Assembly: GCA_025358155.1 (NCBI GenBank)
Contig: JANYKR010000039.1
Span: 35,806-99,805 of the forward strand
Direction of reading: 5' to 3'
Length of the DNA stretch: 64,000 nucleotides
Source of the DNA: Betaproteobacteria bacterium
Lineage (GTDB): Bacteria > Pseudomonadota > Gammaproteobacteria > Burkholderiales > Burkholderiaceae_C
Shown: positions 53,443 to 62,225 of the stretch, piece by piece
Layout: the number at the start of each line of letters is the position of its first letter
Position numbering within the stretch: position 1 is the first letter of the stretch
The notes under the pieces: generated by a model
Database searches by the model: none
What the model saw: the letters and a program-made list of their open reading frames with translations, nothing else
Told to the model about the DNA's origin: nothing
Program-made: the position numbers and the translations under genes

Positions 53443-54330
53443 TCAACGTGATCCACGCATGCGCGGATCGAGCAGGTCACGCAGCGCATCACCAAACACA
53501 TTGGTGGCGTAGACCACCACCGTCAGGCACAGGCCGGGCGCCAGGGCCAGCCACGGGCCCTGGAACATGTAGGTGCGGCCACTGCCCGACAGCATCGAAC
53601 CCCAGGTGGGGGCCGGCGGCGGCACGCCCAGACCCAGGAACGACAGGCCCGACTCGGCCAGGATCACCGACCCGACCCGGGTGGTGAACAGCACGATGAT
53701 CGGCGGCAGCACATTGGGCAGCACATGTTTCCAGAGGATGCGCAGCGACGACGCACCGATCGACTGCGCCGCATGCACGTACATGTGCTCGCGAACCGAC
53801 ACCACGGCCGAGCGCACGATGCGTGAGCCGCCGATGCCCAGCAGCAAGCCCAGCGTGCCGATGATCTGCGGCATGCCCGGCCCCAGCACCGAGACCACCA
53901 CGATCAGCACGATCAGGTCCGGAAAGCTCATCCAGGCATCGACCACCCGCTGCACCAGCAGGTCGACCTTGCCGCCAAAGTAGCCGCTGACGATGCCCAC
54001 CGCGGCCGAGATGAACGTGGCCAGTGCGGCGGCGGTGCAGCCGATGATGACCGACAGCTGCGCGCCGTACAGGCAGCGCGACAGCACATCGCGGCCCAGG
54101 TTGTCGGTGCCAAACCAGTGCGCGGCATTGGGCGCCTGCAGCCGGTCGAGCGGCGCGATCTCGTTGAAGTCGTAGGGGCTGATGACATCGGCCAACAGGC
54201 CGCAGACCACAAAAAACAGCAGCATCACGCCGCCCGCCGCACCCAGCGGTTTGTCGCGGAACAAGCGGGTGAAAAAGCCGTTGCCACGCGGCTTGGACGC
54301 GGCAAGCGCGACGGAAATTGGAGCGCTCAT
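53443..54330 (-). CDS. Peptide-type ABC permease (DppC class)
   Basis: The 295-residue permease has an N-terminal DppC-type helix (LGAAGGVMLLFFVVCGLLADVIS), the APNAAHWFGTDNLGRDVLSRCLYGAQ block and the EAA-like loop VHAAQSIGASSLRILWKHVLPNVLPPI. Start MSAPISVA at 54330; the in-frame extension to 54408 covers a hairpin and is unlikely. It pairs with the DppB-type permease. Confidence 0.93.
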   Translation of the reverse strand: MSAPISVALAASKPRGNGFFTRLFRDKPLGAAGGVMLLFFVVCGLLADVISPYDFNEIAPLDRLQAPNAAHWFGTDNLGRDVLSRCLYGAQLSVIIGCTAAALATFISAAVGIVSGYFGGKVDLLVQRVVDAWMSFPDLIVLIVVVSVLGPGMPQIIGTLGLLLGIGGSRIVRSAVVSVREHMYVHAAQSIGASSLRILWKHVLPNVLPPIIVLFTTRVGSVILAESGLSFLGLGVPPPAPTWGSMLSGSGRTYMFQGPWLALAPGLCLTVVVYATNVFGDALRDLLDPRMRGSR

Positions 54331-54384
54331 AGGGGCTTGCTCGATTTCAGTCGCGAGCGCGCCGAGCTCAGGTCGAGGAGCGGA

Positions 54385-54402
54385 GCCGTACACCCGTACG
54401 GC
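54385..54402. other. Short hairpin between the two permease genes
   Basis: GCCGTAC (54385-54391) and GTACGGC (54396-54402) form a perfect 7-base stem with a four-base ACCC loop in the 124-base gap between dppB-like and dppC-like genes. No U-run follows on the minus strand, so it is more likely an mRNA-processing or stability element than a terminator. Confidence 0.45.
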
Positions 54403-54454
54403 GAGCACCGCAAGCCCAAGATCGGCGTGCGCAGCAGGAAAGCGGGCAGGCCCA

Positions 54455-55411
54455 TCAACGCATCCTCACCTTGGGGTCCAGAAACCCGTAGCTGAGATCG
54501 ACCAGCAGGTTGATCAGCATCACCGCCACACCCACGATCAAGAACACGCCGGTGATGATCGGGTAGTCGCGCTGTTGCACGGCTTCGAGCAGCAGCAGCC
54601 CCATGCCGGGAATCACGAAGATCTGCTCGATGATCACCGCGCCGCCGATCAGCAGCGGTGCTTGCAGGCCCACCAGCGTGATCACCGGGATCATCGCGTT
54701 GCGCAGCGCATGGCGCACGATCACCAGCCGCTCGTTCAGGCCCTTGGCCCAGGCGGTGCGGATGTAGTCTTGCCGCAGCACCTCCAGCATCATGGTGCGG
54801 GTCATGCGCATGGTCACGGCCGACAGCGCGGCGCCCAGCACGATGCCGGGCAGCAGCATCTGCGACAGGTTGGCCCCGGGGTTCTCAAAAAAGCCGACGT
54901 AATCGACCGACGGCGACCAGCCCCACCAGATCGACGGGAACACCACCACCATCGTGCCCAGCCAAAAGCTCGGCACCGCCAGCAGCAGGATCGAGAAACT
55001 GCGCGCCAGGTAGTCACCGGCGGTGTCTTGCCGCACGGCGGAATAAATGCCGATCGGCAGCGCGATCAGCAGGCCAACCAGCATCGCAATGGCGCCCAGC
55101 TCAAAGGTGACCGGCAAACGCGCCAGCAGGTGCTCGGTCACCGGCGTGCCCTGCCACAGCGATTTGCCGAGGTCGCCGTGCAGCACGATGGCCGAGACCC
55201 AGCGCAGGTACTGCTGCCACATCGGGCGGTCAAAGCCGAGCGCGGCGATCACGTCGTCGCGGCTTTTCTTGTCGGCCGAGACATCGTTCTGGCTCAGCAT
55301 CAGGTCGATCACGTCGCCAGGGATCAGCCGCACGGTGACAAACACGATGATGCTGGCCAGCACCAGCGTGGGCAGCAAGGCCATCAGCCGGCGCAAGATG
55401 TAGGCGCGCAT
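54455..55411 (-). CDS. Peptide-type ABC permease (DppB class)
   Basis: The 318-residue permease starts MRAYILRRLMALLPTLVLASIIVF, typical of DppB, and has the EAA loop LRQDYIRTAWAKGLNERLVIVRHALRNAMIPV. ATG 55411 overlaps by one base the stop of an upstream small reading frame (TGATG). An in-frame extension to 55525 gives non-homologous, proline-rich sequence. It heads the structural genes of the importer operon. Confidence 0.93.
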   Translation of the reverse strand: MRAYILRRLMALLPTLVLASIIVFVTVRLIPGDVIDLMLSQNDVSADKKSRDDVIAALGFDRPMWQQYLRWVSAIVLHGDLGKSLWQGTPVTEHLLARLPVTFELGAIAMLVGLLIALPIGIYSAVRQDTAGDYLARSFSILLLAVPSFWLGTMVVVFPSIWWGWSPSVDYVGFFENPGANLSQMLLPGIVLGAALSAVTMRMTRTMMLEVLRQDYIRTAWAKGLNERLVIVRHALRNAMIPVITLVGLQAPLLIGGAVIIEQIFVIPGMGLLLLEAVQQRDYPIITGVFLIVGVAVMLINLLVDLSYGFLDPKVRMR

Positions 55412-55491
55412 CAGGCGGCGGCCCCAGCTGGGGCGGGCCGGCGGCGATGGCTGTCGGGCAGGGGCAGCGGCAAAGCGGCAATCGGGCGCAT
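55411..55491 (-). CDS. Possible 26-residue leader peptide coupled to the DppB gene
   Basis: ATG 55491 has a strong AGGAG site four to five bases upstream and opens a frame of 26 codons that ends in TGA overlapping the DppB-like start (TGATG). The peptide begins MRPIAALPLPLP and has seven prolines and an RRR run. The next gene lacks its own strong ribosome-binding site, so coupling is plausible. It may be a regulatory leader or a fortuitous frame. Confidence 0.45.
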   Translation of the reverse strand: MRPIAALPLPLPDSHRRRPAPAGAAA

Positions 55492-55699
55492 GGTTCTCCT
55501 GGCGACCAGCGCTGCAGGGCGCCATGTCCAGCGGCGATGATGCGCTGAAATAGAGGCTCAGGTACGCCGTGGTTTTCCCTAGCCGCTGCAGGACTTGTCG
55601 CCTGTGCGGCAGGATTTAGAAAACAGGGTTTGTACCGTCGGGCGGACCGTCTGCTACGCTGGCGGGCTGCACTTGTCGCTTTGCCCACGGACCCCGACC

Positions 55700-57046
55700 A
55701 TGGCCACCCCTGCCCAGAACGCTGCACCCAGAACCGCTGCAAATGCGGCCGAGAACGTGGCCGAGAACGTGGCCGAGAACGTGGCCGAGAACGTGGCCGA
55801 GAACGTGGCCGAGAATGCGCCCGGTATCCCGGCCCGAAGCGAGGCGTCCCAGACCCCGCAAGATGCCACGCCCGAGCTGGCTGCGTTCCGGGAGGAAACC
55901 CGCGCCTGGCTGACCCAGCATTGCCCGGCCGAGATGCGCCGGCCCATGACCAGCGAGGACGATGTCTGCTGGGGCGGGCGCCAGTTCAAGTTCAGCTCCG
56001 CCGCGCAACAGCAATGGTTGCAAACCATGGCTGCACGGGGTTGGACCGTGCCCAGCTGGCCCACCGCCTACGGCGGCGGCGGCTTGAGCGGCGAGCAGGC
56101 CAAGATCCTGGCGCTGGAGATGCGCTCGCTGCAATGCCGTGCACCGCTGCAGAGTTTTGGCATCTGGATGCTGGGCCCGGCGCTGCTGAAATTTGGCAGC
56201 GAGGCGCAAAAGCTTGAACACCTGCCAAAAATTGCCCGGGGCGAGATCCGCTGGTGCCAGGGCTACAGCGAACCCAACGCCGGCTCGGACCTGGCGTCGC
56301 TGGCGACCAAGGCAGAGGACTGCGGCGACCACTTCATCGTCAACGGCCAGAAGATCTGGACGTCTTACGCCGACCAGGCCGACTGGATCTTCTGCCTGGT
56401 GCGCACCGACAGCGCCAAGAAGCACACCGGCATCAGCTTCGTGCTGTTCGACATGGCCTCAGCCGGCGTCAGCACCCGGCCAATTTTGCTGATTTCGGGC
56501 AAGAGCCCATTTTGCGAGACCTTTTTCGACAACGTGCGGGTGGACAAAGCCAACCTGATCGGCCAGCAAGGCGCGGGCTGGGACGTGGCCAAGCATTTGC
56601 TGGCGCACGAGCGCGAGATGATCGGCAGCATCGGCGACCGGGCTGCGGCCAAGCCGCTGGGCCAGCAGGCTGTTGCCGCCATCGGGCTGGACGCCAGCGG
56701 CCGCCTGGCAGACCCGATGCTGCGCGCCCAGATCGCCGAGTTCGAGGCCGACGAGGCGGCTTTCCGGCTGGCGATGGAGCGTGCCGGCGACCTGGGCCGT
56801 GCGCGCCAGGGCCATCCTGCGATGTCGTCGATGCTCAAGTACTACGGTGCCGAACTCAACAAGCGGCGCTGGGAGCTGATGATGGCCGTGGGCGGCGCCA
56901 ACGCGCTGGAGTGGGAGAGTGAGCGCTCCAGGAGCGGCGCTGTAGCGCGCACCTGGCTGCGCACCAAGGCCAACTCGATCGAGGGCGGCACCAGCGAGGT
57001 GCAGCTCAACATCATCGCCAAACGCATCCTTGAGCTGCCGAATTGA
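55700..57046 (+). CDS. Acyl-CoA dehydrogenase, catalytic large subunit type
   Basis: The 448-residue flavoprotein dehydrogenates acyl-CoA to the 2-enoyl-CoA. Visible blocks are YSEPNAGSDLASLATKAED (FAD/substrate region), GQKIWTSYADQADWIFCLVRT, and the C-terminal IEGGTSEVQLNIIAKRILELP, where Glu 428 aligns with the catalytic base of medium-chain enzymes. An N-terminal AENV repeat (about residues 17-40) precedes the fold. ATG 55700 starts the module. The product probably pairs with the next gene product as in PimC/PimD-type or FadE26/27-type heteromers (inference). Confidence 0.92.
   Translation: MATPAQNAAPRTAANAAENVAENVAENVAENVAENVAENAPGIPARSEASQTPQDATPELAAFREETRAWLTQHCPAEMRRPMTSEDDVCWGGRQFKFSSAAQQQWLQTMAARGWTVPSWPTAYGGGGLSGEQAKILALEMRSLQCRAPLQSFGIWMLGPALLKFGSEAQKLEHLPKIARGEIRWCQGYSEPNAGSDLASLATKAEDCGDHFIVNGQKIWTSYADQADWIFCLVRTDSAKKHTGISFVLFDMASAGVSTRPILLISGKSPFCETFFDNVRVDKANLIGQQGAGWDVAKHLLAHEREMIGSIGDRAAAKPLGQQAVAAIGLDASGRLADPMLRAQIAEFEADEAAFRLAMERAGDLGRARQGHPAMSSMLKYYGAELNKRRWELMMAVGGANALEWESERSRSGAVARTWLRTKANSIEGGTSEVQLNIIAKRILELPN
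55748..55819 (+). repeat. 12-base tandem repeat, six units, in frame
   Basis: Five exact copies of gccgagaacgtg and one variant (gccgagaatgcg) encode AENV five times and AENA. The exactness suggests recent expansion. It sits before the acyl-CoA dehydrogenase fold. Confidence 0.95.
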
Positions 57047-57056
57047 CCCACCCACC

Positions 57057-58205
57057 ATGTCCCTGATCCTGAGCGCCGAACAAACCATGCTGCGTGACAG
57101 CGCACGCAGCTTTCTGGCCGAGCAGTCCCCGGTGTCGGCCTTGCGCCAGTTGCGCGACAGCGCGGACGCCACCGGCTTCTCGCGCAGCCTGTGGGCAAAG
57201 TTCGCCGAGATGGGTTTCACCGGCGTGCTGGTGCCCGAGGCGCTGGGCGGGCTGGGGCTGGGTCCCGTCGAATCCGGCGTGGTGATGGCGCAGATCGGCC
57301 GCCAGCTGTGTGCGTCGCCGTTGCTGGCCTCCAGCCTGGTGGCGGTCACGGCGCTGCGCCAGGCCGGCACGCCGGCACAGCAGCAACAGTGGTTGCCGCA
57401 AATGGCCAGTGGCCAAACCATTGCCACACTGGCGGTGGACGAGGGCGCCAAGCACCGGCCGCTCGGTTTTGCCACCACCGCCCGGGTTGACAGCGACGGG
57501 AGCGGCAACGGTGTGGGCTGGCTGCTCGACGGCGCCAAGACCCTGGTGCTCGATGGCCATGTGGCCGACCTGCTGATCGTTGCGGCCACGCTGCCCGATG
57601 GTGGCGTCGGTCTGTTCCTGGTGGCGCCACAAACCGCCGGGGTGCAGATCGAGCGCACGGTGATGGTCGATGCCCACAACGCCGCCCGCGTCACGCTGCA
57701 AGGTGTGCGGCTGAGCGCGGACGCGCGGCTGGGCGGGCCGGACGCCGGCAGTTCTGCCGTGGCCCTCAACGCCGCGCTGGATGTAGGCCGGGCCGGCGCG
57801 GCGGCCGAGCTGCTGGGCCTGGCCGACGAGGTGTTCGACCGCACCGTGCAATACCTCAAGGACCGGCGCCAGTTCGGCAAGGCCATCGGCGAGTTCCAGG
57901 CCCTGCAGCACCGTGCCGCCCACCTCTACACCGAGCTCGAGATCAGCCGCGCCGCGCTACTCAAAGCCGAGCAAGCCCTGGACGCCGACATCCACCGCGC
58001 AGGCGCTGCCGTGGCGGTGGCCAAGGCGCGTGCCGGGCGCACCGCCACCCTGGCGGTGCAGGAAGCGGTGCAGATGCACGGCGGCATGGGCATGACCGAT
58101 GCCTTCGAGATCGGCTTTTTCATGAAGCGAGCCCGGGTGCTGCAGGAGCTGTGGGGCGACACTCACTTTCATCTCGACGCACTGGCCCGTCGCCGAGGTT
58201 ACTGA
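57057..58205 (+). CDS. Acyl-CoA dehydrogenase, small subunit lacking the catalytic Glu
   Basis: The 382-residue protein has the acyl-CoA dehydrogenase fold (SAEQTMLRDSARSFLAEQ, PEALGGLGLGPVE, DRRQFGKAIGEFQALQHRAAHLYTE, EAVQMHGGMGMTDAFEIGFFMKRA). At the C-terminus, LQELWGDTHFHLDALARR replaces the usual YEGTSQIQ; by eye Trp 366 occupies the catalytic Glu position. This fits a partner subunit of an alpha2-beta2 enzyme. ATG 57057 begins ten bases after the first subunit's stop. Confidence 0.9.
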   Translation: MSLILSAEQTMLRDSARSFLAEQSPVSALRQLRDSADATGFSRSLWAKFAEMGFTGVLVPEALGGLGLGPVESGVVMAQIGRQLCASPLLASSLVAVTALRQAGTPAQQQQWLPQMASGQTIATLAVDEGAKHRPLGFATTARVDSDGSGNGVGWLLDGAKTLVLDGHVADLLIVAATLPDGGVGLFLVAPQTAGVQIERTVMVDAHNAARVTLQGVRLSADARLGGPDAGSSAVALNAALDVGRAGAAAELLGLADEVFDRTVQYLKDRRQFGKAIGEFQALQHRAAHLYTELEISRAALLKAEQALDADIHRAGAAVAVAKARAGRTATLAVQEAVQMHGGMGMTDAFEIGFFMKRARVLQELWGDTHFHLDALARRRGY

Positions 58206-58217
58206 GCCACCGGCCTG

Positions 58218-60047
58218 ATGAGCGACCCTACCGCAACCTTGCCCATGACTTCGCCCATGAACCCAGACACTGCAGCCCCCGCAACCGCCCCCACCTGGCC
58301 GGTGATGACCCTGGCCCAGGCCCATGCCGCGATGACGGCGCCTGGCCAGCCCTTCGAGATGGCCGAGGTGCTGGTTGACGGCCGTGCCATGCGGGTCTGG
58401 AAAAACGCCCCGCCCACGCTGCGGGACGTGTTTGTCAACAGCCGTGCCGCGTTTGGCGCGCAGACCTTTCTGGTCTACGAGGGTGAGCGCGCCAGCTTCG
58501 AGGCCTTTGCCCGCGCTACCCTGGCCTTTGCCGAGCAGCTGGCAGCGATGGGCGTGGTCAAGGGCGACCGGGTAGGGGTGGCGATGCGCAACCTGCCCGA
58601 GTGGCCGGTGGCCGTGCTGGCCACCTTGTTGCTGGGTGGCATCGCCACGCCGATCAATGCCTGGGGCACCGGACCGGAGCTGGCCTACTGCCTGATGGAT
58701 TCGGGTGCCAAGGTGGCGGTGCTGGACGGCGAGCGCTGGGACCGGCTGCAGCCGCTGCTGGCCACACTGCCCGCGCTGCAGCGGGTGGTGGTGGCGCGGC
58801 CCACGGCATCGGTGGGCAGCCCTGCCAGCGGCGCGAGCTTCAAAGCCTGCAGCTGGGATTCGCTGATCGGCCCCACGTCAGGCTGGGCCGACCTGCCCGA
58901 CCGCCCGCTGCCGGTGGTGGACTTGTTCCCCGACGACGACGCCACCCTGCTTTACACCTCGGGCACCACGGGTGCCGCCAAAGGCGCGCTGGGCACCCAC
59001 CGCTGCAGCGGCAACACCTTGATGGGCAGTGCGTTCTCGGTCGCGCGCAGCTTTGTGCGCCGGGGCGAGCCGCTGCCCGACCCGGCGGCCCGCACGGTGC
59101 AAAGGGCGCTGCTGCTGGCGATCCCGTTGTTCCACACCACCGGTTGCCAGGTGATCCTGTTCGGCGCGCTGCAGTCGGGTACCAAGCTGGTGTTGATGCA
59201 CCGCTGGGAACCCGAGGCCGCGATGGCGCTGATCCAGGCCGAACGGGTTACCTCCGCCGGCGGCGTGCCCACCATCGCCTGGCAATTGATCGAGCACCCG
59301 GCCCGCGCCAACTACGACTTGAGCAGCCTGGAGTCGGTGTCCTACGGCGGCGCGCCGGCCTCGGCTGCGCTGGTGCAGCGCATTGGTGAGGCCTTTCCAC
59401 TGGCCCAGCCCGGCACCGGCTGGGGCATGACCGAGACCTCAGGCACCTTCACCCACCACGGCGCCGAAGATTACCTGCACCGGCCCGACAGCGCCGGCCC
59501 GGCGATGCCGGTGGCCGAGATGAAGATTGCGGATGACGGTGGCCTCAGCCTGCCGCTGATCGGCAAGACCACCGAGGTGGGCGAGCTCTGGGTGCGCGGC
59601 CCCAACGTCGTCAAGCGCTACTGGAACAAGCCCGAGGAGACCGCGGCCACCTTTGTGGACGGCTGGCTGCGCACCGGTGATCTGGCGCGGCTGGACGACG
59701 AGGGCTTTTTGACCATCGTCGACCGCAAGAAGGACATGCTGATCCGCGGTGGCGAGAACATCTACTGCGCCGAGGTCGAGGCGGTGCTGTACCGGCACCC
59801 GGCGGTGATGGACGCCGGTGTGATCGGCCAGGCCCACGCCACGCTGGGTGAAGAACCCGTGGCGCTGGTCACGCTCAAGCCCGACATGAGCGCCACCGAG
59901 GCCGAGTTGCGGGCTTTTGTGCGCAGCCAGATCGCCGGCTTCAAGGTGCCGGTGCGCATCTTGATCCAGGCTGACCCGCTGCCGCGCAACCCCACCGGCA
60001 AGCTGATGAAAAAGACCCTCAAATTGCTGTTCGAGACGCTGGCCTGA
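58218..60047 (+). CDS. Acyl-CoA synthetase (AMP-binding family)
   Basis: The 609-residue ligase activates a carboxylic acid to its CoA thioester with ATP. The P-loop is TSGTTGAAKG, the adenylate motif GWGMTETSG, the hinge DGWLRTGDLARLDDEGFLTIVDRKKDMLIRGGENI, and the catalytic Lys in NPTGKLMKK. It is longer at the N-terminus than many homologues. It follows the dehydrogenase pair by 12 bases and supplies substrate to the module. Confidence 0.93.
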   Translation: MSDPTATLPMTSPMNPDTAAPATAPTWPVMTLAQAHAAMTAPGQPFEMAEVLVDGRAMRVWKNAPPTLRDVFVNSRAAFGAQTFLVYEGERASFEAFARATLAFAEQLAAMGVVKGDRVGVAMRNLPEWPVAVLATLLLGGIATPINAWGTGPELAYCLMDSGAKVAVLDGERWDRLQPLLATLPALQRVVVARPTASVGSPASGASFKACSWDSLIGPTSGWADLPDRPLPVVDLFPDDDATLLYTSGTTGAAKGALGTHRCSGNTLMGSAFSVARSFVRRGEPLPDPAARTVQRALLLAIPLFHTTGCQVILFGALQSGTKLVLMHRWEPEAAMALIQAERVTSAGGVPTIAWQLIEHPARANYDLSSLESVSYGGAPASAALVQRIGEAFPLAQPGTGWGMTETSGTFTHHGAEDYLHRPDSAGPAMPVAEMKIADDGGLSLPLIGKTTEVGELWVRGPNVVKRYWNKPEETAATFVDGWLRTGDLARLDDEGFLTIVDRKKDMLIRGGENIYCAEVEAVLYRHPAVMDAGVIGQAHATLGEEPVALVTLKPDMSATEAELRAFVRSQIAGFKVPVRILIQADPLPRNPTGKLMKKTLKLLFETLA

Positions 60048-60118
60048 GCGGCCGCCGCGTCGACTTGCCGTACCTGATCGCTAACCCTATTTTGCTTTTT
60101 TACCCAGAGAGACCCCCC

Positions 60119-62209
60119 ATGAGCAACCCTGTCAGCATCCAAGTCTCGGGCCCGGTGGCCGTGCTCACGATGGACCGCCCGCCGGTCAACAGCCTGGGCT
60201 ACGACCTGCGCGCCGGCATTGCCGACGCACTCGACGCGGCCAATGCCAACCCGGCGGTGCAGATCATCGTGCTGACCGGCACCGCTCGGGCGTTTTCGGC
60301 CGGCGCCGATGTCACCGAGTTCGGCACGCCCAAGGGTGCCAAAGAGCCCAACCTGCGGGTGGTGATCGGCATGCTGGAGAACAACGCCAAGCCGATCGTC
60401 GGCGCCATCGCTGGGCAGTGCCTGGGCGGCGGGCTGGAGCTGGCGATGGGCTGCCACTTTCGGGTGGCTTTGGCCGATGCGCAGCTCGGCTTGCCTGAGG
60501 TCAAGATCGGCCTGCTGCCGGGCGCCGGTGGCACACAGCGTCTGCCGCGCCTGATCGGGTTGGAGGCTGCGCTGAACATGATCGTCAGCGGCGCGCCGGT
60601 GGCCGCCGCCAAGTTTGCCGGCACCGCCCTGGTAGACCGCATCATCGACGGCGACTTGGTGGCTGGCGCCGTGGCATTTGCCGAGGAGGTGCTGGAGAAG
60701 AAACTGCCGGCCCGGCGTGCCCGTGACCTCAAGGTCAAAGACCCGCAAGCCGAGGCCTTTTTGCAATTTGCCCGCAACACCGTGGGCGCGATGAGCAAAA
60801 ACTTCCCCGCGCCGCTGAAGTGCCTGGAGGCAGTGGCCGCGTCCTGCGGCAAGTCTTTCGATGAAGGCGTGCAGGTCGAGCGCGAGGGCTTCTTGTCGCT
60901 GATGGCGAGCCCGGAGTCGCGAGCGCTGCGCCATGTGTTTTCAGCAGAACGCGCTGCCGCCAAGATCCCCGGCTTGCCGGCGGACACCGTACTGCGCAAG
61001 ATCGCCAAGGTCGGCGTGATCGGTGCCGGCACCATGGGCGGCGGCATCACGATGAACTTTCTCAACGCCGGCATCCCGGTCGTGTTGCTGGAGACCCAGC
61101 AAGAGGCTTTGGACAAAGGCCTGGCGACGGTGCGCCGCAACTACGAAAACTCGATGAAAAAGGGCAAGTTGAAGCCCGAGCAGGTTGAGCAGCGCATGGG
61201 CTTGGTCACCGGCACGCTCAGCTACGAAGCCTTTGCCGATGCCGACCTGGTGATCGAGGCGGTGTTCGAGAACATGGATGTCAAGAAAACCGTGTTCGAG
61301 ACCTTGGACAAGGTCTGCAAGCCGGGCGCGATCCTGGCGTCCAACACCAGCTACCTCAACATCGACCAGATCGCCAGCTTCACCCAGCGCCCGTCCGACG
61401 TGCTGGGCCTGCACTTCTTCAGCCCGGCCAACGTGATGCGGCTGCTGGAGGTGGTGCGCGGTGCCAAGACCGCGCCCGACGTGCTGGCCACCAGCATGGC
61501 GGTGGCCAAGACCATCAAGAAGATCGCGATCGTCTCGGGCGTGTGCGACGGCTTCATCGGCAACCGCATGCTGGCGCGCTACGGCGCCGCAGCCCAGGGC
61601 CTGCTCAACGCCGGTGCGCTGCCGCAGCAGATCGACGGCGCGCTGCAAAAGTACGGCATGGCGATGGGCCCGTTCCGCATGGGCGACCTGGCCGGGCTGG
61701 ACATTGGTTGGGCCACCCGCAAGCGCAAGGCGGCCGAGGCCGGCGTGCCGCTCAAGCCCAGCGTGCCCGACCTGCTGTGCGAGGTGGGCCGGTTCGGCCA
61801 GAAGACCGGCGCCGGCTACTACCGCTACGAGGCCGGCAAGCGCGACCCGATCCCCGACGCGCTGACCGAAAAGCTGATTGCCGACTACCGCAGCGCCAAC
61901 GCAATCACGCCGCGCAAGATCAGCGACGACGAGGTGGTGGAGCGCTGCATCTTTGCGCTGGTCAACGAGGGCGCCCGCATCCTGGACGAGGGCATCGCTG
62001 CCCGCGCGTCGGACATCGACATCGCCTACTTGAACGGCTACGGCTTCCCGCTGCACCGGGGCGGGCCGATGCTCTACGCCGACATCGTCGGCCTGCCGAA
62101 TGTCGTGCGCGCGCTGCGCCGGTTTGCCGCCGAGCCGGGTGCCGATGCGTCCTGGCAGCCTGCGCCCTACCTGGTCAAGCTGGCCGACGACGGCAAGACA
62201 TTCAACTGA
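60119..62209 (+). CDS. Enoyl-CoA hydratase/3-hydroxyacyl-CoA dehydrogenase fusion
   Basis: The 696-residue bifunctional protein has an N-terminal crotonase domain ([52 protein letters not shown]) and a dehydrogenase domain from about residue 299 ([12 protein letters not shown]) with catalytic His in [18 protein letters not shown]. It performs hydration and oxidation steps of beta-oxidation, as FadB/FadJ and PimF do. ATG 60119 has AGAGAG upstream. A start at 60065 is in frame but lacks homology. Confidence 0.94.
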   Translation: MSNPVSIQVSGPVAVLTMDRPPVNSLGYDLRAGIADALDAANANPAVQIIVLTGTARAFSAGADVTEFGTPKGAKEPNLRVVIGMLENNAKPIVGAIAGQCLGGGLELAMGCHFRVALADAQLGLPEVKIGLLPGAGGTQRLPRLIGLEAALNMIVSGAPVAAAKFAGTALVDRIIDGDLVAGAVAFAEEVLEKKLPARRARDLKVKDPQAEAFLQFARNTVGAMSKNFPAPLKCLEAVAASCGKSFDEGVQVEREGFLSLMASPESRALRHVFSAERAAAKIPGLPADTVLRKIAKVGVIGAGTMGGGITMNFLNAGIPVVLLETQQEALDKGLATVRRNYENSMKKGKLKPEQVEQRMGLVTGTLSYEAFADADLVIEAVFENMDVKKTVFETLDKVCKPGAILASNTSYLNIDQIASFTQRPSDVLGLHFFSPANVMRLLEVVRGAKTAPDVLATSMAVAKTIKKIAIVSGVCDGFIGNRMLARYGAAAQGLLNAGALPQQIDGALQKYGMAMGPFRMGDLAGLDIGWATRKRKAAEAGVPLKPSVPDLLCEVGRFGQKTGAGYYRYEAGKRDPIPDALTEKLIADYRSANAITPRKISDDEVVERCIFALVNEGARILDEGIAARASDIDIAYLNGYGFPLHRGGPMLYADIVGLPNVVRALRRFAAEPGADASWQPAPYLVKLADDGKTFN

Positions 62210-62225
62210 TCCCGAGGACACAAAA

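Noticed and set aside
55748-55819. CRISPR-like array
   Set aside because: Units are 12 bases, contiguous, in frame and without spacers.
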